Assembly: GCF_902635505.1 (NCBI RefSeq)
Contig: NC_045427.1
Span: 594,907,665 to 594,971,664 of the forward strand
Reading direction: 5' to 3'
Length of the DNA: 64,000 bases
Source: Sarcophilus harrisii
Lineage: Eukaryota; Chordata; Mammalia; Dasyuromorphia; Dasyuridae
The notes beneath the pieces were generated by a model. It was not told the DNA's origin. It ran no database searches and saw only the letters and a program-made list of their open reading frames with translations. Both the position numbers and the translations under genes were made by a program. Of this stretch, positions 1 through 12,300 are shown piece by piece. The first letter of the stretch is position 1. Every line of letters begins with the position of its first letter.

Positions 1-914
1 TAGGTTTTGTGGGGAGGAAACTACAGCTTTTGAGAATGGTGGTGTCTATACTTAATCTCAATTATCTTTCTCTATTTCTTCTTTCTACAAATACAAAGGC
101 TATATTTTGTAATTGTAAAATGTAAAGACAATTTAAGAGTTACTTATTATATCAGGTTGACTGTTATGGATAAAACTGAAGTTAGAATACTTTGATAGCT
201 AATCATAGATAATTTGAATACTAATTCTTTTCATTTTTTAAACCTCGGGTATAAAGCTAATACAGAAAAAAGAAGGATTTTGAGGACTTGAAATTTCATA
301 CTAGTCATCAGCCCTGGTCAGAATTCCCTATATAAGTTCCAACCTTCCAATTAATTTTGAGTTTTATAAAAATGGTGTATAGGACACTTTGCTTTGGGGC
401 TAAAAACAAGTTTTTTGAAATGACTAAACTTTATCTTTCTAAGCCCTTGGGAAATGAGTGTTAAAGAGGAACTTCTTTTTTAAAATATAGATAAGAACAG
501 CAAAGAATGTCCAGTGACTTTCTGAAAATCATACAACCAGTGTATGTATGAAGGAATGTTGATTTATACCCAGGATATGTACTTGTGAACTACTTCTAAG
601 ATTTTATTTTTCAGAATAACTCTTTTCTGAGCTTACTCCAAGGCTAGGTTCTAACTGGCCTTGTTTTTGGATAATCCTTGTTTAAGGAACACCTTGGCCA
701 ATTTCATCTATGTTAAGGTCTTTTGTGGATTGGACTGACTACTTCCTCTTAGATCATGAAGAACTATTCATCCCTTTCTCCATGTGTCATTTTTGGGGAA
801 AAAATGAAGACAGAAGTTAGTTTGGGCTTTCAGTGATTTCATTATCTTGCAAATTGATTTCCATAATAACAAAATTTATATTAATATCTTAATGACAAAC
901 ATAAATTAGAATTA

Positions 915-1170
915 TGTACATATGTATATATATGTGTATGTGTATGCTTATATATGTACACATATACATTCATGGCCATATTTAAACCAATTTAGTAATG
1001 AGATATTACTCCTTGTCAGATATAAATCTGAAACATTTGTATATATATAAAATCTATATTACACTATACATACCTATGCATTATATGTGTACATATATGT
1101 ACACATCTTTTATTTACACCATCTACACATACATGTATGTATATATGTTTTATATCCATATATACATACA
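915..1170. repeat. AT-rich TATG/TACA simple-sequence region
   Basis: Interrupted runs of alternating purine-pyrimidine such as tatatatgtgtatgtgtatg and tacatacatgtat. Confidence 0.7.
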
Positions 1171-3594
1171 TGTATAGAAGTCAGAGACTTTGTGACCATC
1201 CAATTCATACTATTAATTTCACAGATGATGACAATGAAACACAGAATGATTATGATAAAACTATCTAGCTAACTAGTATAACTAGAACTAAAATCTCCTA
1301 ATTCAGTGTTGTTTCCTATACCACACAGACTTGTAGTTACTATTGAGATTCATGGTTAATATTGTACCAATAGTAAACTTTCCTGTGTTAACTCTGAGGT
1401 ATATATACAAATCACTTTTCCATAGACAACCTTATTTCTAAGTTCAGAAATGCCCACAATTACTATATAACTTTCTGGTCAATGATTTTTTTTTTACGAC
1501 AACATACCTTGAGTACCATCCACCATATCACAGAGGATTGTGCAAAGGAGTACCCACATGGAAGAGATTGTTTGATTTCTCTATTATAGCACTTTTCTTT
1601 CCATCTTAAAAGAAATTTCTTTGCTACTTTAACAATCTTTTGATATTCTTTGTTTCTCCTTCTAGCCACCGTCCTTTATCTTTTGCCTTTCATTGTCAAA
1701 CTCCTTGGACAAGTAGTTCACAACTCTTGTGACAACTATGGACATTCCCTTTACAACAGTTTCATTTGCCAAATTCAATACTTTCATATGTTAGATTGGG
1801 TATATTGCATCATTTTCTAGGGATCCATTGTTGTTCAAGTCATTTCTGTTACATCTGACTCTTTGTAAGCCCATTTGAGCCTGGAGTAATTTGTCATTTC
1901 TTTACTCTAGATGTCCCAGAAATAGACTATGGTGGGGCTATTTCCTATGTAGTCTTTCTTTATTCACAAGCTTTGGCAATAACCCGAAGGAAGAGAGAAA
2001 AACTGAGGAAAAAGGAAGATGAAGAAGAATCAGGATATCAGATTCTCCTTGAATATCTACAAATTAGGGTTGCAACATATATCTACCTATTGTGCCTTCT
2101 GCTTTGCCCTCTGTTTGTCTCATAAGCCTCTGGAGAGAATTATTTCCCCATTTGCAATGCATCCTTTGACTCATTATAAAATGCTTATAAGTAAAGGGCC
2201 TCTTTCCACGACCACAGGGACCCACTAGGTAACTGTTTCTTTCTGTAATAAATATTTCTAGATTGATTGACTAATTGACAAGATGGCCATCATCAAGGGA
2301 AGTGAGATTTCCAGATGAATTTCACTGAGATTGTAATGACAAATTTGGGGATGAAAGACTTTGGCTCAATGATAAAAGAAGATCCTCACTTTCAGGATTC
2401 CTGCCCACATTTATCTCTTTGCTTCCCACTTACTCACTATGTGTTGGGCACAGATCTACTCCCTCCCAACTGTGTCAGGAGACCTCATTAATATCAGTAA
2501 AGTGCTGGGAGTCTTACAGGCCGGAATCATCCTCTATGTGCAAGACATCCAGATGAATTACTTTTGGTTTGAATATAGAGTAAAAGTCCTTCAGGGAAGA
2601 TAGTTGTTTTCTCCAAATGAGTTTTTGTCCACCCTAAATTTACCTTATTTGTGTTCCCCTATGTTATGGTACTTTTATGAAATATGAGATTCCAGGGTAC
2701 ACTGAGGATTGATTATGTTTTTTGGTTCTATATGACATAAAAATTAGTCTAAGAATAAGTATCTAAAATCAGTAATAAAAAAGATGAACTATTTTTTGTC
2801 TACATCTGTTTACAAAATGTATTTATTCATGGCCTACATTTCACAGTTCTGGGCAATATTATCTAAGACATCATTGTCTCTAATCTTTCATCTCTCTTTG
2901 ACCTTCATGTAGTTGCTAGGCTATAGAAATTCAGCAGTGCTTGTTGACATCAAAGAATTTTAAATTTACCTGCCTCTGATCTGTCTTTATGGTGTCTGAA
3001 TATATCTTTTTCACTCAACACCCTATAAAGTAGAATTCCTTTGATTTTACTCACCATTGACATGTTTTTCAATGTTCAAAGATGTTTAAATGTGTACTTT
3101 CCCAGGGGTGAATGCTTGACCCTTTTCTCTTTCAATATTCTTCCCCTTACTAGTCTCATTCAGTCCCATGTCTTCAGCAATTTCTGTTGCCATGACGTCT
3201 AAATCTGGTTCTGAATTTCAGAGTCCCTAGATTCCTATATTCCTCACTTCTAGGAAAAATGGATTCTAAGGCTCCTTCATCAAGGATCAATACCGAGGGA
3301 ACAAAGAGATACCCTCAGAACTATTCTTTGTAGGATTTCACATCCTAAGACTGTTAGAGAGATGAATGTTTTCATTCTTTGTATTTATATTCTTAGTACT
3401 TAGCATGTGCCAGAGCACATGGATTGATTTTTTTATTGGAATTAAGCTTATTGGGATTCTCCAATCCCAAATCAATGTTTATTACCTCAGATCTCACAGA
3501 ACTTTGTTTTGTGATTTTTTTATGAGTTTGTTGTATCATGAATGTTATTGTCATTTAAGTTCATACCTTTGTGTTTCTAAAGACCAGTGACTTC

Positions 3595-3830
3595 ATGGAG
3601 CAGTGTTTTGATTTTCAGATGAATTAGATTTAAATGAGCCGGTTGCCTAAAGTCATCAGCCTCATTCTCTTTTCCAGAGTCAGTCAAGTCTAGTGACAAG
3701 ACAAAACCCAGGATGATGATGATGGTTTGGGAGGCAGTGGATATTCTTAATGTCTGACCAAGCTCTAAGTATTCCATAGACTGTATTTCAGTCACCTTCA
3801 TGTCCACTGGGGAAAGTCTTCACATGCTTG
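3595..3830. repeat. Degenerate marsupial interspersed repeat (same family as 21970-22385)
   Basis: Shares the order aagtcatcagcctcattctc, a cttttccagag-like segment and the acttgaaagtatttaagtga-like stretch (here gaattagatttaaatgag) with the copy at 21970. It ends in a segment with gtctgaccaagctctaag. The family is not named with confidence. Confidence 0.45.
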
Positions 3831-4639
3831 GGCTAGACAGCTCCCTAACTCAGTATAAAATCATAATACAGGAAAGCTCTGCTTGACAAAGTTGTTGTGA
3901 GACTCAAGGAAGATGAAATACATTAAAAAATAAAAGCTTAATATTGGCCTCCAGGCTTCCCTATTGGGACACTAGATGAGGCAATGGATAGAGCACTTGA
4001 AATTGAGAAGATTCATCTTCATTAATTCAAATCTGGCCTTAGACACTTGCGAGTTATGATCCAGATCAAGTCCATTCCCTATATAAAAAGAGCTGGAGGA
4101 ATAAATGGCAAAGAGAAAATTTGTTGTAAGCAAAAGCAGGAGCATATAATACAGGGATCCTATCTTGACCATGGGTTCCCCCATTCTAATTATCTGAGTT
4201 CAGAAGAACCACAGAGTTATAAAGTATGGAATATGAGAGTTGAATGGGACTTTCGAGCTTCTCTTAGGGAAAGCTTTTCCTTTTACTCAGAAAAGGTACT
4301 TGATGAATTCCACTGCTTTGGACTTTGCTATCTGAAAAATGGCAAATGAGCTTCTTCTCTATGTCTTACTTTCAGAATTTCTTAAAACTTTTGAAAATGA
4401 TTCTGTTGGAGAAAGCAATCCCTTTTCCTGTGTGACAATATGATCAATAGTATTTTTGGTCCTGTGTCAGTGCTGAAAGCATTGATATTTCATGGATAAA
4501 TGGATAACTTGATGGAACATGTTGAGCTCTAAAGAAAAAATGGAAGCTTGAACTGAGTCATACAATTCTTTACATGTATAGAATGTCATTCCTTCTAAGA
4601 TTATAAAGTTATTTTGAAAAAAAATTAAATCCATTATTA

Positions 4640-5345
4640 TGCCCTAAGGGATATCAAATTGTACATACCCTTTGATCCAGCAGTGTCTCTCTTGGGTTTG
4701 TATCCCAAAGAAATCATAAAAAAGGAAAAAGGATCTACATGTTCAAAAATGTTTGTAGCAGCCCTTTTTGAATGAATGTCCAATAGCTGGGGAATGGCTG
4801 AATAAGTTACGGTATATGAATGTAATGGAATATTATTTTTCTGTAAGAAATTATCACAGGCTAATTTCAGAAAGGCCTGGAAAGACTTATATGAACTGAT
4901 TTTAAGCGAAGTGAGTAGAAACAAGAGAACATTGTACACAGCATAAAGAGTATGTGATCAATTCTTTTCAATGGTGAGGTAATTCAGTCCAGTTCCAATA
5001 AACTTGTGATGGAGAGAGCCATCTGCATCCAGAAGGAGGACTGTGGGGCCTGAATGTGGATCACAACATAGTATTTTCATCTTTTTTGTTGTTTTCTTCC
5101 TTTTCTCTCTTTTTTTCCCCCTTTTGATCTGATTTTTCTTGGGCAGAATGAAAACTGTGGAAATTTGTATAGAAGAATTGTACATGTTTAATATATATTG
5201 GCTCTCTGCCTAGGGGAAAGGTGGGGGAAAGGAAGGGAGAAAAAAATTAACACAAGGTTTTTGCAAGGGTGAATGTTGAAAACTATCTTTGCCAATGTTT
5301 TCAAATTTAAAAAGCTATTATTTAAAACAGAAAAGAAAAAAACAA
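4640..5345 (+). mobile_element. 5'-truncated L1 3' end, sense
   Basis: The reverse of the L1 ends seen at 13.1 kb and 58.1 kb: ccctttgatccagcagtgtc, then the ggggaatggctgaataagtt motif and tttgatctgatttttcttg. It ends in an A-rich tail near 5330. Only the ORF2 end and 3' UTR remain, and it is diverged. Confidence 0.75.
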
Positions 5346-5490
5346 AATCCATGTTATCTAATGACAGCTCATTTGTAAGGGAGCTCAATTTGGACTTGGA
5401 GTCAAGAGTCCTAGATCCTCTCTCTGACACATATTACCTATGTGACCCATGAACAAATAACCTATCTAAGCTTCAGAGAAGAAAACATTT

Positions 5491-5644
5491 TTTTTTTTAA
5501 TTTATTGCTGAGGCAATTGGGGTCAAGTGACTTGTCCAAGGTCACACAGCTAGGAAGTGTTAAGTGCCTGAGACCATATTTGAACTCAGGTCCTCCTGAC
5601 TTCAGGGGTGGTGCTCTATCCACTGCACCACCTAGCTGCCTCAA
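5491..5644 (-). mobile_element. WSINE1-type tRNA-derived SINE
   Basis: Starts with a T-run, then gaggcaattggggtcaagtg, cacacagctaggaagtgtta and a tRNA-like head ccaccTAGCTGCC. It is flanked by 11-bp target-site duplications AGAAAACATTT (5480-5490 and 5645-5655). Confidence 0.85.
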
Positions 5645-5791
5645 AGAAAACATTTGTATAAACATAGGTTATTGTCTCATTTATCTTAACAATAATCCTT
5701 TCTATAAATTTGGATGGAGCTGCTACACCCCATTTGCCATATATTGATTATATTTACATTTTCCCAATATTTTCTGCATGTTTGGTTTAGG

Positions 5792-6015
5792 TAATAATAA
5801 TAGCTGACTTTATAAACCACTTTAAAGTTTACAAAACACTTATTTTATTTGATTATCATAATTAAAGGGAGCGTGTTATTATTATCCCCATTTTACATAT
5901 GAGGAAACTGAGGCTGAGAGGAGTGAAATGACTTGCACAGAATCACTCATTAAATGTCTGGGAAGGGGGGGCAGGACTCAAAGTCCCATGACCTATTTCC
6001 AATGTCACCTAATTG
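5792..6015 (-). mobile_element. MIR SINE
   Basis: taataatagct tail end followed by ttattattatccccatttta and gaggaaactgaggctgagag, typical of an antisense MIR. Confidence 0.75.
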
Positions 6016-6119
6016 ATTCTACGCTTTAATCACTGATGTCAAAGCTGGAAGTCATTAAAAAAAATCAGCGTCTATCTTCGTAGATTCTAGAAAAGCCATG
6101 TCGTGATGTTTATAATCTC

Positions 6120-6318
6120 TTCCTTGGAAAGGCTACCCATTACAAAGAGAGGACCCCAGAGAGAGCGAGCATCTCCCTCCCAGGATGTGGCTGCTTTTTG
6201 TTTCCGTCCCCAGTCATATGATGTGGTTTGGCCCCAGCTCTTTTTGATGACAGTTTGTGCAATCTTGCATTAACTCAGTGGCGGTGGGTGAGCCACCCAG
6301 CCCAGCTGGGCAGCCGGG
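6120..6318 (+). promoter_or_regulatory. TMEM273: Putative promoter and 5' UTR of TMEM273
   Basis: This non-repetitive block upstream of the start codon has more G+C than its surroundings and no TATA box. It contains a C/EBP-like site TTGTGCAAT (6255-6263) and an E-box palindrome CCCAGCTGGG (6301-6310). The transcription start cannot be placed from sequence. Upstream ATGs near 6190-6250 suggest it lies downstream of them or that the leader is short. Confidence 0.4.
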
Positions 6319-6361
6319 ATGGCCTTGGGTTCTGGAATCCTGAAGATTCTTCTTTTCTTAA
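6319..6361 (+). CDS. TMEM273: TMEM273 coding exon 1 (signal peptide)
   Basis: ATG at 6319 lies in a good initiation context (G at -3, G at +4, cagccgggATGg). Fourteen codons encode MALGSGILKILLFL, a short basic and hydrophobic signal-peptide core, and a single A is left before the strong donor gtaagt at 6362. I chose this start because it gives a signal peptide of the expected length, joins in phase to exon 2, and resembles the remembered human start (MNLGVSMLRILFLL). Confidence 0.82.
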
Positions 6362-9300
6362 GTAAGTAGCAGCAGTAATAGCGTTGCTTGCCTCTTCTGC
6401 AGAAGGTTGTTTCCAAAAAGTCAGTTTGATTCTTGCTGGTTTGCTTCAGATTAATTCTACCACAATCCCACTTCTTCCTGTTTTCTGAAAAAAGGCTCTT
6501 GATGTAACTTAACTAAGGTCTAACTGTGTTAATTTGCTTGAAGGCAGGTGAGCCTGGGATTGGGGGTGGGACTCTTCATAGGATGAAGGGAGGGTTGGAT
6601 GCTTGTTCTCATTTATGACTCCTGAAGTTTTCAGTTGACATATAAATTCATTATATCCTGGGGGTTTTGTTGTTGTTGTTGTTGTTGTTGTTTTTCAGAT
6701 TTAGCTTGAGCTGCCAAATACAGAATTCAAGGTTGTTATGAGGTTCAGTTTGCACACTTATGAAGTCTGGGAAGCTGTACAATGTCCATAGTTGCCCACT
6801 TTTCATAAACTAGTCCTAGTTTGCATGGAGTATTTACCAAGAAATGTGAAAGCTAGGCTTATTGAAACATTTGTTTAAAATAGAATTATAGATTATTAAA
6901 TTAGAGAAGGACCCATTGGAAGAGTTTTAGCAAGGAAGGTAACTGAGGCTTTACCCCAGGTTAGGATATTTAGAGGGTACAAAAATTTAACCCATGCACT
7001 CCTGCAGAGTAGAAGCTTCTACTTTCCCTTCTCCCTCCTTCCCTTCTTTCTCCCTCCCTCTTTTACTCTCTTTCTCCTTTCCTCCTTCTCTCCCTCTCTT
7101 CTTCCCTCCCTCTCTTTCTTTCTCCCTCCCTCCTTCCCTTCCTCTCGTCTTCCCTCCCTCCTTCCCTCTCGTCTTTCCTCCTTCCCTCCTCCCTCCCTTC
7201 TTTCTTCCCTCTCTTCCTTTCTTCCTTCCTCCCTTTCCTCCCTCTTTCTTTCCTTTCCTCCCTCTTTCTTTCCTTTCCTTCCTCTCTTCCTTCCTTTCTC
7301 TCTTCCCTCCTTCCCTTTTCTACTTCTTCATTTCTTTCTCTTTCTTTCATTCTGTTTTTTTCCCATTTCTTTGTTTGCTTGTTTGTTTCTTCCTTTCCTA
7401 GATCTCTCTGTCTCACTGAGGCTAAAAAATGAACACTCATAAGCCTAATTGCAATACTGATTAGCATTGGAACTTTTGCCTCCCTTCTTCCAAACTGAAT
7501 ACGTTTACTCCTCCTTAGGCATTATGGTGGTCTTCTACTTTCAGGAGCTCACCATATTGATTTTGGATTTGGCGTAAACACCTGATTAATGTAGCCCATT
7601 GAAACTCAGGATACTTGAACTTGAATCCGATCTCAATTTTGCAGTTACTGGGGAACAGACATGCACGAGCACATGAAAGCTCTACTTCTTTCCATTTAAC
7701 CACGCTGCCTCCAACACTCTGGAGGAAGGGTACTATTTCAGTTGTAGGTGAGAAAGTGGGGGAAAATATCAAGGCTAGCACCATAGAAACAACCCCTGAC
7801 CACCCTATCCCTAGTTAATAGCTTTGGGTCTAAGATCCTGCTAGTGCTTGCCTGGTTCAAATCCTTACAGTACTTCTTGTTAGTTATGTGGTAAGTCAGA
7901 TAAGTTAGGTAAGAGTCACATTACTTCTCTAGACTTCAAGACCAGAGAAGAGAAAATATATAGGTTCTTGTTGGGTATGGAGAGAACAAATGGCAAACTG
8001 TTTGCTCCTAGCCTGTTCCATAAAGAAGTCTGTAATTGATCCTGCCCCTTACTATCCTCTCCCAAAGGCTTTTCTTTCCCTCTATTCTTTCCAGGGGGAA
8101 AAAAAAGCAAACCAAAAGATCTGTTAGGAAGTTGTTGTTTTAACAATGAAAAGATGGAAGCAGCAGAAAAGAGAATTAAATTCATTTTTATGTTAAAAGC
8201 CAAAAATCATCACTTTTATTCTTAGATTATTAGTCTTGGCAAATGAAGAGATTTTCTGACAGTTCCTTCCCCTTATAAGCACAGAAGAAATACTTATTTT
8301 AGCCTTTTGTAATCTTATGAACACAAGAGATCTTACTGTCCTCAAGTTTCCTCTACTCTTAGTAAATGTTCTTTTCATCCTTATTACCTCTTCCTCACTT
8401 TTCCTTTCAAGTCAACATCTGAAGGTTGTTTTGTTTTTTTTTTTTTTTTTAACATTTTCAGGGGAAAACAAAACAACAGCCCAACAACAAAATCAAGAAC
8501 CAAAGAAAAAATATAAAGCAGTTTTTAATTCTGAGAAGTTGTTTGTGTCCCAGTTATTGGGGAGTCTGAAAGCTGAATTTAGGTATTTGTTTTAGGCCAG
8601 GAAAGAACCCTCTGAGTGAGCTCAGTTATATGTTTCTGAAGTTATGACTTATTGAACAGAATATAAAATCTCAGACTTTCTAGTAGTAAGTACCCATTTT
8701 GTGTGCATGTACTCATGTTTTCATTGGAAGAAATTCTGCTGGAGTCAAGAGATGGGAGAAGAGAAGGATTTGCAGAGATATAAGGAAAATGGGACCAGCT
8801 CAACTTTGTACTAATTTTAAGTGGTGCTGACAGCATTTGTGACCCTTCAACATTATAAAAATAATCAATACATTTTGTAAAACACCTACTGTGTTCCAGA
8901 CAGAGTACTAGGTGATGGGTTTACCAACACAAATAATGAAACATTGATTCATAATGATCTCACATTCTAATGGAGGAGACAACAAATACTTAAAACAACA
9001 TAAAGAATAAATATTGTCCCAAAAATCTTAGTGCAGATTTTTTCAAGAGAGACTTTGTAAAGTTGATAAAAAGTTTTGCACCTAGTTAGCAATAATAATT
9101 AAGTAAAATGAGAAAATACTAGATGACCAGCTTGAGGTGAGTCCCTATTCCCTCCTACCATTTTAACTCAGGGTATAATATACATTTTATCCTTTGTCTT
9201 GGGCACAACAATTTGTACATATGACTGGGTGATCAGGATCAGTGAGTACCTTTGGGGAGTTCTACCATGCCCAATATTTTTCTATATTTCATCTGACTTT

Positions 9301-12300
9301 TTGGTGCTCAGTTTATAGTCTCTGTCATACAAATCTGATCCAGAAAACTGAAACAAATGAAGGGGCAAAGCTTTTATAACTTAAAAACTCTGCCTATATA
9401 ACACCCGAGGACTGTAGATTCTTTGAAAGGCATATACACTAGTATCATTCCCTTTTACTAGTGGGAAGAGATTTTGGTTGATGTACCCAGTACTATTGAT
9501 GTGATCTTGGGTAAATTACATAATGTGTCTGAGATGGAACTTCCTCATATGCAAAATGAGAGAGCTGGACTGAGTGACTTCTGAACTTTCCCCTGGCTTC
9601 AGATCTCTGGCCATCACTTGATAACATCAAGTCACACTTGGTAATTTTAATTTCTGCAAAAAGTAGATTCTGTCATGTTAAAGAAACCAGGATAACTATA
9701 ACATACAGATCCCCAATTAAGAAGCCTCTTGTACCTGAACACATGGTCCAACAGATTTTTCTTCAATGATTCCCAAATTCGATCACATCTGCTTTAATAA
9801 TTAAAGCCACAAAAAATATTTTCTCTTTTGCCCAGACTCCCAGAATCCACACTAGACAGAATTGCTATACCTTTGATTAAATTTTGGTTCATTCAAATGG
9901 CTTACTTATGGTTCCCAGAAAGACAAGCCTGATTTCATCTTTCAAGATTGTCTAAATAAAATATATGGACAACCCAGATACTTTCCAGATAGGAATCCCA
10001 AATACTTAAAAGGTCATCACTAGAAACAGGAGAGAGAAGTGGTTTGTTTAGTGGCATAAATTCGCTAGTGGCATTTAGTGGTTTTTTGCTTTTTTTTTTT
10101 TTTTTTTTTTTTTTTTGACAATTTTCAGTATTTAGTCTATAACTCCCAACATAGGGTCAACTTTTATAGGCAGAAACTGCACTAGACAGATTTGTTTGTA
10201 ATAAATACCCTAGATCACTTACTTAGGTTAGCCCAGAAACCATAAGAGAAACCTCATTAATTTATGAATCAATCAAACAGTAATTATTGTCTTATTTTTT
10301 GCAAAACACGGAGAATAAGAAGTGAACAAGCATTTATTAAACACCTACTATGTGCCAGGCACTGTGCTAAATGCTTTACAAATATTATTTGTAAATTCCT
10401 CATTTGTAATTTCCTCATGTAAATTCCTCAAATGAGGAAACCAAGGCAGGAACCAGTAAAGTGACTTATCCAGAGTCATCTGTACTATAAGTATCTGTGG
10501 CTAGATTTGAATTCAGATCTTCCTGACTCCAGCCAGACTTAGGTCAATCCACCTCACTACTTTGTTGTACTAGTTGGGGGTATAAATACAAAGAACAAAA
10601 AATTCTTTACTTTAAAAAAAACGACTTATTTTTTAATGATCAAACTAACTCCTTTATTAATTGCTTCCGACATATTTTATCTACACAAATGCATGTTTTC
10701 GAACTAATTTTTAATCTTTGGGACTTTTATTCTTTTTTGTTGTTCCATGCTTGTCTTCCCTACAAGCTATAAGTAGGGATAAATGACTTTGAAGGCAGTT
10801 ACTTCTATGATGGAGAATTATACAAAAACCTATGGATGTCTAAGCTGATTCTGAGAAACCTTATAGGAATTTCTGGAAACTTGGGGGTGAATGGTCAAGG
10901 TAGGGTCCAAATCTTTCAATCCTTCAGGTGAGATGATTAAATGGAAATTTTTAAAATGTTCTCAATAAGGTCATATGGTGCAATGGTCAGAATTCTGGAC
11001 CTGAAATTTGGGGAGCAGAATCCAAACTCCAAACATCTGTGACTTTGGGCAAATCATTAAGTTGTAAAATGGAAGTTAATAACCTCCAAAGACCTCTGGT
11101 TTAAAATCTATATTCTTAAAACAATTGCACTTCAAAGGATTTGTTACAGGATGGTTTCACACTATTCTTAAAACTTTCCATCATCCTTAGCACCTGGGGA
11201 GCTTATCCAGCTTTTAATAAAACCCTGGAGAGCTGTTCAGTGTATTCCTCCAAGGCTTTGCACAACTATTCCCCTTTCTCCTTCTACTTAAAGACGGAAG
11301 AAAGGTGAGAGTGAATGTTTACTTTTCACTGGATCCTGAGGAAAGATCTTCTAATTCCGAGCAGTCAGTATTCTACCCTCCATCCTTTTAGAAGTCAAGT
11401 GATTACCCTCCAGGAAGTCTCCATGGACTTCAATGCAAAATCTCCCAGAGGCTAGAGAAGGGTATGAATATTGTATGAATAACAATAACCATCTACTTAG
11501 CATTTATGTAACACTTTCTCTTTCCACAGTGCTTTACAATCATTATTAAATTATTCCGCAAAACTCCTCTCTCCCTCTTCCTCCACACAAGAAGGATACT
11601 ATTATTATTTCTGTAAGGAGAAGAACTATTTTGGGGATTTAACTTAAAGGTTGAAATGCACTTCAATCCAAGGATGTATAGGATGTAAATTAGTTAGACT
11701 GCAGAAGGATGACAATGAACCATACAATACTATGATCCAAGATAATTCCAATAGACTTGGGATACCATCCACATCCAGAGAAAGAGCTATAGAGACTGAA
11801 TGTAGATTGGAGCTTACTATTTTCACTTAATTCCACTCCCACCCCCCACCCCACCCCCGTTCTGATTTTTCTTTCACAACATGACAAATATAGAAAAAAT
11901 TAAGCATGATTGTATAATAAATATTATATTGCTTGTTGTTTTGGGGAGGGATGACATAAGGGAAGGAAGGAGGGAAATGGAAATCAAAATCTTACAAAGA
12001 TGAAAGTTTAAAATTATCTTTACATGTATTTGGGAGAAAAATAAAATGCTATTAAGTGAAAAAAAGAAGTTAGAATTATAATTAGAGTGGGGTGATAGGG
12101 CTTTGTTTTAGGGTGCTTCCTGTCCTCACTTTCTTACCAGGTCTTGGGTTTCTAATCCTTGCCTTCCATCCTATTTCTATATCATTCCTCTCTTAGGACT
12201 CTCCTTCTTCCTCTCCTTCCCTCCTTCCTCCTTCTTCCCTTTCCTCCTATTTTCTCTCCACTTCTCCTTCCTCCCCAGAGTCTAGGACAGTTAACTGTGT

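Larger units (their letters stand above)
1..4635. other. 5' intergenic flank without recognised gene
   Basis: AT-rich sequence. It holds TATG/TACA simple sequence at about 915-1170 and a marsupial repeat fragment near 3595-3830. No exon with credible splice sites and no conserved protein was recognised. Short open frames here lack codon structure or homology. Confidence 0.4.

Noticed and set aside
5600-5645. tRNA-like A/B-box sequence in the SINE heads
   Set aside because: These are tRNA-derived SINE promoters, not functional tRNA genes.
6994-7467. Open frames of about 135 residues on both strands
   Set aside because: Low-complexity products of the CCTTC tract.
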